Source: Owenia fusiformis (Eukaryota > Annelida > Polychaeta > Sabellida > Oweniidae). From it: 64,000 nucleotides of DNA. This document shows, piece after piece, positions 11,499-25,256 of this stretch (the stretch's first letter is position 1; each line of letters begins with the position of its first letter). The translations under genes and the position numbers were made by a program. Below the pieces are notes generated by a model. It was not told the DNA's origin. It ran no database searches and worked only from the letters and a program-made list of their open reading frames with translations. Location of the stretch: NCBI GenBank assembly GCA_903813345.2, contig CAIIXF020000005.1, forward strand, positions 2,046,001 through 2,110,000. Direction: 5' to 3'.

Positions 11499-14126
11499 TG
11501 TCCACTTTTGAAGCCTTATTTGCCACTCTGTCCGATTAGTTTGAGTGGATAGATGTATGTCACCATGCTTTAAACAACCTTTTAATAATTCAAGTTATTA
11601 AATGATGATTTACGACATTTTCTTTCTTTGATCTGTAAAATCAACATCAAAACCTTTTCAGGGGTAAATAAATCACATATACAAACAATGAGTATCTGTA
11701 TGCCCAAATCATTCGGACTATTAATCAATTAATTTTCCTGAGACCTAATGCTGTGAGGTTATAAACATAAATCTCATTTACTCGCATGGATTATTCCATC
11801 AAATCCAGTAGATAAATTAGTACATTGTTCAAGTTGATGCAATTCAAGAGTCACTACAGTAAAACCTGCCTTAGCAGAATACCTTTGGTACCTCTAAAAG
11901 GTGTTCCACTTATAGAGGTTCATTATACATTAAGTTGGTCTTGTGACTCTGAAGTGTTGTACTAATAGAGGTGTTCCACTTCTAGAGGTGTTCCACTTTA
12001 CAGGTTTCACTGATATCTGATTATTCTCTCTCGGCTGCACTTTCACTATTTAGATGTTACACATATGGAAATGTATTATATTATACAGGGTAACCCCTAT
12101 TGTGGTCACTTAAAATAATTTGGCAATTTTTTGCAACCAATGGAACACAATTGTTGAAAGGGTTGATAAGTCCAAAATTAACTCAAATCACAAAAGCATT
12201 TTTTGTTAAATTCTTTTTGGTATTTAATTTTCTCCAAATAGTGGTCACCATGTATGTTGGACAGCATGTCCATATTCCCACATGTTTTTTTTGAGACATG
12301 TTTATCTCATCTCAACAAGGTTTCACTTCACAATGTTATATTCCATTTCAAGGTATATCTACATGCATATTCCAAGAGGACATCATTCCTGTGACACCAG
12401 TATTAATGAAACATGATTTTGAAGCTACTGAAAATATTGGAACGTTGTAACTCAGCAAGGTTAAATTGCTCTGATACGAAGCGTTCTGGTAAAAATGTTG
12501 TGCCTGGATAACACCTCAAACATTCTTCATAATAAAGCTTTTTTGTAAAAATGCTTTGTAATGAAGTAATTAAACAATTGTGTGTTGTGTTAAACATACT
12601 GTAATTCTTGATCATTGTTTTATAACAAGTGTATTGTAAAGTGACATTTTTTTTGTTCTAAGAGATGAAATCCTTGATTAATGGCAAGGACCATTCAGGT
12701 ATGCTATCATTCAATGCTTCAGTTAACTCCATTTACAGTGTAATCTTTGGAGATATATTCACTATATTGTGCAAGATTTACTGATTTGCCAATCAGAGGT
12801 TTTACAATTATGTCAACATTTTTAACCTGAAAGCCATTCATTCCCAAGAGTTGAATCATGTTAAAGAAAAGCTATGTGATAAAAGTTTATAAGATAACAT
12901 TTCTATTTTCATTTATTGTTTAATTTATTCCATATGCACATTGTATCAAAGGTGTAGATATGAGTATAGTATAAAATAAACATTTTCTATGATCTGATAT
13001 TTAATAGATATTTTTTGTTATTCTTTTCTCAGCGTCTAACATTACAGTAACCATGGTAACAGTTAAACTTATACAGCAGTATCAGGTTATGTGTAATATA
13101 TGTTTTATTGTTTTAAACAGTGACTGAATTCTGAATTCTTGAATAACTACCTTAACCTCCCCGAGGAAAATAAAGGAAAATATTTCCAATGAGGAAAATT
13201 AAATGGGTTCCATATTTAACTTTGATTTTTCTAAAAAATGATTAAGATTTACTGGGAATCATTTTCCTTAATGTTTGGAGCATTTCAAAAATGATCCAGG
13301 TAATTTTGATGGAGATACGAGTACATACACTAAATATTCAACTGTGGTATATTTGCTATCTTTAGGGGTAAACATGTAGTTAGTTTGAGATCAAAACAAT
13401 AATCTTTTCTTCCTTCAATCAAAGACTAAACTTTACATAGATTTATTTTGCCTAATGGTTTTGTACAATATTTGTATCATTGCAATTGCAGAGTGGTTGA
13501 AATAGCAAATGGAAATCGAGCTCAACATCTCTACTTTCTTAAATCATGATCACAAGCATTTTATGTTCCAGTCCATCACATCAGGGTTCTATGGGCATAT
13601 AAAGCCATACATACATACAAATACAATACATGTGTGTCTTCATACATGTACTCCCCCTTTGTATTCAGTATGTGAGGGTCAGTCAAGAGCACCATGAAGA
13701 TTGCAGATTATTACACTGTAGAGACCTTAGGTTCTACATGTATCTTAATATGACATCATTCATGAGATACATGCCATAATATGACATCATTCATGATACA
13801 TGCCATAATATGACATCATTCATGAGATAGTGTTTATGAATGTCATTATATGACATCATTCATGAGATACTGTTCATGCATGTCATAATATGACATCATT
13901 CATGAGATAGTGTTTAAGTGTGTCATAATATATGACATCATTCATGAGATACTGTTCATGCATGTCATATTTTTGACATCATTCATGAGATTGTGTAAAA
14001 TGAGTGTCAATATGACATCATTCATGAGATACTGTGTATGCATGTCATAATATGACATCATTCATGGGATAGTGTTTATGAATGTCATATTTTTGACATC
14101 ATTCATGAGATTGTGTAAAATGAGTG
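11499..14126. other. Intergenic DNA downstream of PRMT6, with one small MITE
   Basis: At about 11857-12010 lies a small element with ends CAGTAAAACCTG and CAGGTTTCACTG and internal repeats of AGAGGTGTTCCACTT, resembling pogo/Tigger-type termini. A partial relative starts at 50464. From 13748 the PRMT6-associated minisatellite begins. No gene was recognised between. Confidence 0.5.
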
Positions 14127-17411
<3,285 letters not shown>

Positions 17412-18074
17412 ATTGTCTATATTGTGTGAATACTGCCTAATTGTCTTGTGTGAATCCATTAAGTGACAACTCCATTATGCGATTCACATTACCTGAAATA
17501 AAAAAAACTAGATCTAGATTCTACCCCAGCAGAGCCATACTCTCTAGAAAAGTGGTAGGATCATTAACATGCCATTGGAAATATGAAACTCAGGGCAATG
17601 GTCATGAAATAAATGCTGAGTGTGAACATGAAACTGAAAGTCAAACTGAAAAAAATATAAAAAATTATGAAGTCTATAATTTATTAGCTGAAGATCACAG
17701 CATTGTGACAACACATTCATTACTTGACACAGGTTTCGCTCAACATATTTACATATGTTAACATTATCATCGAAGCTTGATAAAGTAGATAATTGAAGAA
17801 AATAAAAAATAAAATATTCTTCATTTACAAACCGGAAGTTAAATTTGAAGAAGTAATCTAAATGGGTACTTGGTAAAACGAAGATGAAGATCATAAATAT
17901 AATATTTCAAGACAATTACAGTTGTTGATAGAAATATTCATGTTTAAATTGTAATCCATCTTTTATTGATATTATTATCAATTGAATTGTTGAGTAAATC
18001 TGAGGAAACTTATTAAAATATAGTATTTTCGTTCATTTTACCACGTTGCAACATAGAAGACCCGGAAATAAAAA
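17412..18074. promoter_or_regulatory. Shared divergent promoter region, PRMT6 / CCDC51
   Basis: Only 663 bp separate the two start codons, which point away from each other. An ETS-type site ACCGGAAGTT lies at about 17831, and a second, CCCGGAAAT, lies just before the CCDC51 start. No TATA box is evident. A two-way housekeeping promoter is inferred; the start sites are not known. Confidence 0.5.
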
Positions 18075-21000
18075 ATGAGTATTCTGAGGAAACTTCAGTT
18101 TATCTCCAGATTATCTCAGATTTCAAGCTGCAAAGTGGCTCATATTCCACAATGTTGCAGTTCCAGTATAACAGGACACGAGAAGGCGGACAAAGCACTC
18201 GAGACTGTGACTGGGGGTAGAATATTTAGCTGGCTACAGGTTTATGAAGATGTTGTTGGCCTCACTGAAGTCAGGGAGGCTCAGGAAAAGGTCATCAAAG
18301 TAAGAAAACAATACATTTTTAAAGTGAATGCTACTATACTACTCTAGTATGTAAAATTTATATTGAGCATTTTCTTTGTATACTGTTGTTGTTATTGGAA
18401 TAATTGGTCAGTTTTTGTGTCACTTTATTTGTCTCTCTGTGCTTGCGGAATCTTGGAGCTCTATTGCCAAGTTCTATGTACTAGGCCTATATTGCGTGGT
18501 TTTGATTTACATGTACATAGGTTGGTAAATAAATGTCAGTTACAGCTGATGAGACTCTAAGACACACTCTCTAAGATATACCTTTATGCGTTTTCACTAT
18601 CGTCTCACACTCTCTTTTGAAAGCCCATGATTGGGATCAGTTTGCATGGCAGGCGGGTATGTTTCCATAGACTCTATCCTCTAAAGTCAGATTCATAATT
18701 CCATTGAATACTATCTAAAAGTAAGCAATCAAAGGACCACATTGAAACAACTTGCTATCAAGTGTCGCTACCCTATCCCCCTTTTGAGAAGACCACGCCC
18801 TCGTGATCAGCCCTGCTTTCCCTAGCAGTGACTTACCACACACACACAAGTGCAAAGGATACAACCAATGCTTTGATCCCACATATGACACCAATGTAAT
18901 GACCCGAGGGTGCCCTGGGGAAAGACTAACCAATGAGCATAGTATACCAAGTCAGATAAAGAAATTGAAAGAAAGTGTGTTAAATTCAATACCCCGTGTG
19001 AGATTCCAAGCTAGGACCCTTGGATCCAAAGTCTGATGCTCCACCGACTGAGCTATAAGGGCTTAAGCCACCACAGCTGGGCTGTAGTAGCAACTTGCTA
19101 TCAAGGTCGTTACAAGGCCAAAGTTTTTCTGCACATGATACGTAACTAACTATCTGAAATATACAAAAGTTAGGCCTTGAACATCTGTTTCTATTTTTTT
19201 CCATATATTGTTGCAATATGGTCATTTAATTGCTTATTTTTTTAATTCCACAGGCAGGTATCTCAAAATTGTCCGCTGTGATGGAGCATGGTATTTTTCA
19301 TAAAAACACTAAGAAAACTTCACAATTTATTTTTTTAACTCTTATATTTCTTTATACCAAAGACGATTACCTACTCCATGCAATGGGTATAACATTAGCG
19401 GGCAACCTTCCCTACTGTTTGAAGTCAAATAATGCTAGGTGTAAAAACTATTGAAAACAACGCCAGAGCACCTTAAATGTTCTATTTCCTTTTTAATGGG
19501 ACAATAAAGTGACACAATTATATTTACATATATGTTTTCAGTCTAAATCTGATGGTATTAATAAGATCTGGATGCAGGGTCTTTTGAATTTTTTTCATGA
19601 AAATTAATGTTTAAGTTTTTTGTCCGCTGTGACGGAGCAGTTTAAAATGTGAACTGTGTTAAGAAATTAAAAAGACCAAATACACCCAGATCTCACTAAT
19701 ACCGTCAGAGTTATGCTGAAAATATGTGTGAATATTTCCATGTCACTTTATAGTACCATTAAAAAAAAGTAAAGAAAGAAATGGTACATTTTAGCGTATC
19801 ATACTCTGACGCCGTTCTCTAAGCATTACTCCTAGCGTTATTGGACTTCAAACAGAAATGTAGGTTACCCACAAATGATATTGCATGGAGTAAGTACTTT
19901 TCTTTGGGAAAAAGAAACATATGAGCTAAAAATAAATTATGAGTTTACTTAGTGTTTTTATGAAAAATAGCATGCTACATCACAGTGGACAAATTTTTCG
20001 ATACCTGCCTGTGTCAATTTTGAATTTTGAATCGGACTGTAGTCTGATATATTTTTTTGGTTGGAAATATTCAGACTGAGTTCTTATTAGTCTGTTGGAT
20101 ACATACTATGAGTTTCCCACTTGTTAATTGTCTATGCATTTCCAGGCAAACAGTTTGAAAGGTTGATTTCATTTTTTCAGGTTTCTTAGTATGAAAATCT
20201 CGAACTGACACTGCATGTCTGTTAAAGTAAGTCTATGTGTTTCCAGGTGAACTGGATGAAATTCTCATTGTCACATTGATGTTTCTTGTATCAAAATTTC
20301 GAACTTGGATATTTTTTGGACACTAGTTAAATGTTAAGGTGGCTATTTTGTACTTTCTGTCCCAAAAATTGTCTATTCTATTCAAGGGTGCGATACTATT
20401 CACCTTGTGTCTTGTTTTATATTTCCAGGCAGAACATCAGTTTTTAGATGTACAAGAGATCCGACGTGAAAAACAAAAATTGATGACAGAGATACATGCA
20501 GAACTGAAAAACATTGCGAGTGAACTTGACAAAGTGCAACGAGGGGATGACAGATACCTTAAACTGCTTACAGAAGAGCATACAATAATTAAAAAGGAGA
20601 ATGAACTAAAAGAAGACATTAAGGTATATGAGAAGCAGGAGCTCCATAGCTTCACTGCTCTATCAAATGCTGTAAGGGAAAGCCACGAAAAGGAGCGATC
20701 ACGAACTGAAAGAACCAAATACTGGTCTGTGATTGGTTCCATAATTGGAGCTGCAATAGGCATAACTGGGACGTCAATTAATAATTACCTCCGAATGAGA
20801 GAGCTTCGGGGAATGATCAAAGAATCTACAGCAGGGGGAGTAGATCTGAAGAACATTGTCGCTCAGTTGTCAGATACAATGAAGAACCAACACCACCAGA
20901 TAACAGGCTTTGTAGGTGATCTTAAGAGTCTATTACTGACAGACCTATCAGCTAAGATAGAAGATCTACCACAAATTGATACAGCAGAACAAACTATAAA

Positions 21001-21280
21001 GATAGATACCAAGAAGTTGTTAGATACAGTTGGTAGGAACAATGAAGAGATAGCTAATGAGATGAAAGACATCAAGAAGTTGGTTGCAATGCATTCTGCG
21101 GAACAATCTGAGAATAATGTCATTTATATAGGGCCAGAGGTAGAAGGCTTATTAAAGAATACAGAATCTAACTTAGAATGGAAAATGAAGATGAATTCTT
21201 TGTGGACAGCTACTTTTTTGTATGGAGCTTTTGCTCTGACATTACCTGTGTTGTACCAAATATTCAAGGGTGGATCTTGA
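18075..21280 (+). CDS. CCDC51: CCDC51 / MITOK, mitochondrial potassium channel protein, 358 aa, two exons
   Basis: Exons 18075-18299 and 20429-21280, joined in phase 0 (VIK then AEHQF). MITOK forms the pore of the ATP-sensitive K+ channel of the mitochondrial inner membrane. Seen here: an Arg-rich, acid-poor N-terminus (MSILRKLQFISRLSQ) suited to mitochondrial import; the family block YEDVVGLTEVREAQEKV; a long coiled coil (about 76-165); the hallmark AVRESHEKERSRTERTKYWS; a first membrane segment at about 174-191 (VIGSIIGAAIGITG); a second coiled-coil stretch; and a C-terminal membrane segment at about 331-352 (FALTLPVLYQIF). Human CCDC51 is 411 aa; the region between the membrane segments is shorter here. 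The 2.1-kb intron hosts a SINE and a MITE. Confidence 0.94.
18763..19090 (-). mobile_element. tRNA-derived SINE with 15-bp target duplication
   Basis: On the minus strand the head reads CCTTATAGCTCAGTCGGTGG (Pol III A box in a tRNA D-arm) followed by GAGCATCAGACTTTGGATCC, a tRNA-like anticodon arm, but the T-arm is degraded. A non-tRNA body of about 230 bp follows. CAACTTGCTATCAAG flanks it at 18748-18762 and 19091-19105, a perfect 15-bp target duplication that shows LINE-mediated insertion. It lies in the CCDC51 intron, antisense to the gene. Confidence 0.85.
19249..20013. mobile_element. Palindromic MITE, related to the one at 38512
   Basis: The ends are CACAGGCAGGTAT and ATACCTGCCTGTG. 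Arms of several hundred bp are inverted copies. TTGTCCGCTGTGAYGGAGCA occurs near both ends and again near the centre (about 19620). It is the older of two copies in this window; its flanks (AATTC and TCAAT) show no matching target duplication. It lies in the CCDC51 intron between the SINE and exon 2. Confidence 0.82.
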
Positions 21281-21924
21281 TAAAGTGACACTTTAACAGT
21301 TACAGACCAAAGTTAGTTTCATCATGTGCTTCACTGTATCTGCCAAATGATTTCCTTGATGTTTCTATACTGGAACTTAGGTTACATGTATTTTGATGCT
21401 TATTAATTTGATGAAATACCGTCTGATTTTGGCTGATGGTGGTTAGTTACTGCACTTGTTCAATTATTTTCGAAAAAGAGTACATGTACGTTGTATTTGT
21501 TTTGTATTCACCATGTCACAAGTAATCAATTAGTCCAAGTTATTGTAGTTTTTGCAAATCAGCACTTTCCTTCTCGAAACAAAATATTAAAAAGATTAGA
21601 CAACTTGAGGTATGTTTTATGCTCTGGCTTTTAATAGCTGTTATACAATCTGAATCTGTCTAAAGATAGAACCTCAAAATCTTAGATGCCTAGAGGGCTT
21701 ATTACAAGAAAATGATTTTCAATGTCTCTAGGTGACCCTTGATATTTTGAACATTGAATAGACCACACTCAATGCCAGTGAAAATAAACTTGATTTTCAA
21801 TGTGGGTTTTTGAGCTGTCTTTGGTGTCAAATGAAAGTTAATGTCAATGAGTATTAATCCATTTTTTGCTGAAGAACACTGAAAAGTATGCATGGAATCA
21901 ATTCAGTTGATGTGATATTTATTA

Positions 21925-22790
21925 TCCCAACGAACGAAGTCCGGTAGGGATATAGTGAAGCCTTTTGTCCATCCGTCCGTCCATCATCCAGCCTGTCAGT
22001 CCGTCCGTCAGTCATTCCGTCTGTCTGGAAGATAACTCGATTACAAGTGGATGGATTTCTTTCATATTTTATGGAAAGATGTATATTGTATATATACATT
22101 TTTCAAGATGGATGCCACTTTTAAAATGGTAGGACTTTTTCACAAAAATATTAAGTTTTTCATTTAAACCAAAGTGATAAATATTATTGTTTGAAATGTT
22201 GGTAGTATATTCACAACCTCTATCTATTTTACATATTATATTCCTTGTTTTCCATCCTGACCCAGTGGGAAAACAGAAACAACTGTATTATACTCAAATG
22301 AAAAGCAATTTAGAGTAGATTGCAAATATTGTATTGTTTTTCTAATTTGAGCCTCTGAAAACTCAAATTGGCTGCCCAATGTGATTTTACGCAATACTTT
22401 CCTGATCTATTCAAAGTATGGCTATATTATTATCAAATTGAAGGAGTTTCAGAGTAGATCACAATTATGGTAGTGTTTTTTCTGATTCGTGCCTCAGAAA
22501 ATTCAAAATGGCTGCCAAGAGTAGGAATTCAGTATTACTCGTAGATCTCTTCAAAGTAAGGTTACATTATACTATATTAGATCTCAAATATTGTATTGTC
22601 TTTATGATTAGTGCCTTGAAACTCCTAAATGGTCACCCAAATGCTTAAATCGGTAAAAAATATGATCTCTTAAATATGTCTTTTGATCAAGGGTAGAGTA
22701 GATGGTAAATACATGTAATTACTTCGTGACATTACAGATTCATAAATATATATCGTTTGTTGGGATTTGCTACTCCGTGGAGTTGACAAT
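21925..22790. mobile_element. Interspersed repeat, relative of the element at 32180-33545
   Basis: It begins TTATCCCAACGAACGAAGTC followed by GGTAGGGATATA, then a CCGTCCGTCC-rich stretch, then AAAATGGCTGCC-type units. The same parts in the opposite orientation form the end of the larger element near 33440-33545 (CCGAACTTCGTTCGATGGGA). The right limit, near TTGTTGGGATTTGCTACTCC, is approximate. Confidence 0.6.
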
Positions 22791-23540
22791 TTCTAGTTTG
22801 CATTTGACTTAGCTTCTACACTTTCTAAGAGAAACTTCTGAATTCACCGATCCAGGACATTTTCTAGATATCGTAATTCGCTCTGGACAGTCATTATTTA
22901 CCCAGTATTGACCAACATTATTTAAACATTATATAAACATGAGACATGTAAGACTGATATATAGTAATATCAGACTGATATTTTTCATTCTGGCCAAATC
23001 CCTACTGAGAGTATTTCGATGAGTAGCCATTATTTCAGGTATGCCAAATGTTGTGTGTGTATTAGAGACCACGAAGATGCAGTAATAAAATAAATAACAA
23101 AAATACTTCTATCTGTATGTTCAACTCCTGTTTATTCCTCAACAATGTAGTATTTCAAGTACACATTCGCATATATTATTATGCAAACTCAACAAAGCAG
23201 TGAAAATAAATCATTCATCTTAAATAACAAAATATTGGCAATTGGCAAATATGGTAGAGTTATCCAAAGAATCTACATTTGTGAAATATCCCCAATGCCT
23301 GAACAGATGAAGAAATGTTGGCAAATACAACCAACATGTTGTCCATTTTATTAAAATTTTCTCTAGTATCAAAATTCAATAAATGTTTCACTTTAAAAAC
23401 ATTACATTTATGTTCCAAATGAATTTCTGAATGCTTTTCATAATACTTCATTTGATAGTAAATAGTTGTTCATTCATTCACAAAAAATGAGAGTTCACTC
23501 GATCTACATTTTTCAGTCATACATTTCGTTTGCATTGATA

Positions 23541-23660
23541 CTGTAAGTCAACTTAATTTGGTGACCAATTTAATTTGGCGAATTGGAATTGCAAAAATTT
23601 GCCAATTCAAATCCTTCGCCAATTTTTTAGAAATTGGGTCAAATTGAGTTGACTTAACAG
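23541..23660. mobile_element. 120-bp MITE with TA target duplication
   Basis: The ends CTGTAAGTCAACTTAATTTG and CAAATTGAGTTGACTTAACA(G) are inverted, with further inverted AATTTGGCGAATT-type repeats inside. TA flanks both sides. It is probably a Tc1/mariner-mobilised MITE. Confidence 0.75.
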
Positions 23661-25030
23661 TATGTGATTTTCATTAATACATAAACAATGTTCAAAAATG
23701 TCTCTATCAACACAGCAAAGGACATGTTACATCAGAGATTGACCACCAAAATTAAAATATAACACGAGTAATCATTAATAATACAAAAATAAAGAGCTCC
23801 ACCACAAAGCTGGAATAAAAAGTATTCCATGTACAAAAGTGCAATCCTAAGGATCATTTCAGTAAATCTAGAAATGCCAGACGTTTACCATAAATGTAAA
23901 GGTTTCCTCTCAGGGAGTTAGCTCCATCCCTACCCATGCCCAAAAACAAAACAAATATATACTCTTAAGAAATCTCAGTTCTAGTACCAAAAATACTGTA
24001 TTTACTTTAAAAAGTGCACAATACACTCCCAAAATTAACATGGAAAAGGGGAAATATAGGAAATTCCAAAAACCAAGAGTAAATCTTTATGTATTTGTCA
24101 TATGAGGTTGTATTCATGCTCACTACTCTTTATACAATGACCCTGCTCTATTTTTCCAGTTATAAAGGAGTACGCCTGTCATGTCAGGAAATCAAGAATG
24201 AAATATAGATGTTAAATAAATAGCTCAATATAAGTGAAAACAAAATACACCAGCAATTCTATTGCACAACTGAGTCACATGCTTCATATTTCAAAGTATG
24301 AGAAATAAATAATATACAGAGAATCATACATTTAACTGACTACTTCAACAATGTTACAATTAATAACATTCTTGGAGTTATTTTTTATGAATACGGAGTT
24401 CCAAATTTTGTTATCAACTATTTGTTATGATGATTTGATTCTCCATTTAAAAATTTCAATTTTCCATATAAATTTTCATCCAGGGGTTCATTTATCAAAA
24501 TATGTTCTGAGAAATTCATCCTTGCACTAGAAAATAAATGTCATGATTAAAGATCTACTTGGAATTAGGATTATTTTAAGAAATGTACCCCTGATTGTCT
24601 GGTTCATAAGTTGAGGTATTCTGCATAAAGCTTTACGTGAGCATTTAAATACAGCATCTTCTGTAAAACACATCCTTCTCATCTAACCAATGTGGTACAT
24701 ACGCCACAATTAGCTTATGAGTATAGCAAAAACATATGGTTGGGTCCCTAAAGGTAAAGTGTCTGTTTAGCTGGATTCTGATTATACATTAAATGGCGTA
24801 CCAGATGTACCAGATGTTTGCAAATTCGCCCCAAATACAACCGAATTTCAAAATTTTCCTGGAGGAAAACCCCCACCCCCCTGAATGCTCATTTTTGGAT
24901 TCACTCAACTCCTGTTCCTGTCGTGGTGGCGTACGCTACGCCCATGACTATGGAGGTGTTTAAATGACCCAACAGACACTGCTATACAGATAATTAATAT
25001 TCAAGGCCCCAATATAAAGAATGATTTGTA

Positions 25031-25141
25031 CTAGCTGAGTGACTCAAATCCATTGGTGTACATCTCCAGATTCATGCGATGTAGATTGTAGTCTTCAATG
25101 ATCTGTTCTCCTTCTGCATTTAAATCATAACATATCCACAT
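25031..25141 (-). other. Short open frame in the IFRD 3' UTR (36 codons)
   Basis: About 115 bp after the IFRD stop, a frame starting MWICYDLNAEGEQIIEDYNL runs to a TAG at 25031. An acceptor-like TTTAAATGCAG lies inside it. The composition is protein-like, but no IFRD donor in the right phase leads into it and I recognise no family. It is most likely untranslated sequence; an alternative terminal exon is the other option. Confidence 0.2.
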
Positions 25142-25256
25142 ATTTGAATCAATATGTCATCGTCGAGGTATTTTTGAGATGCTTCACACAAAATCAATTA
25201 TTGGCAAAATAATAAATTAATCAATAGGTTTTGATTTGGTTAAAATGAAGGTTTAT

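Larger units (their letters stand above)
21281..25030. other. Intergenic region between CCDC51 and IFRD 3' ends
   Basis: The two genes converge here. It holds an interspersed repeat (about 21925-22790) and a 120-bp MITE (23541-23660). A segment at 24810-24960 contains GGAAAACCCCCACCCCCC and GGCGTACGCTACGCC but no gene. Everything else is AT-rich and unassigned. Confidence 0.5.

Noticed and set aside
18990-19070. A tRNA gene on the minus strand
   Set aside because: The T arm is degraded and the sequence continues into a SINE body flanked by a 15-bp duplication.
20437-21123. Minus-strand frames opposite CCDC51 exon 2
   Set aside because: Shadow frames of the well-supported plus-strand gene.
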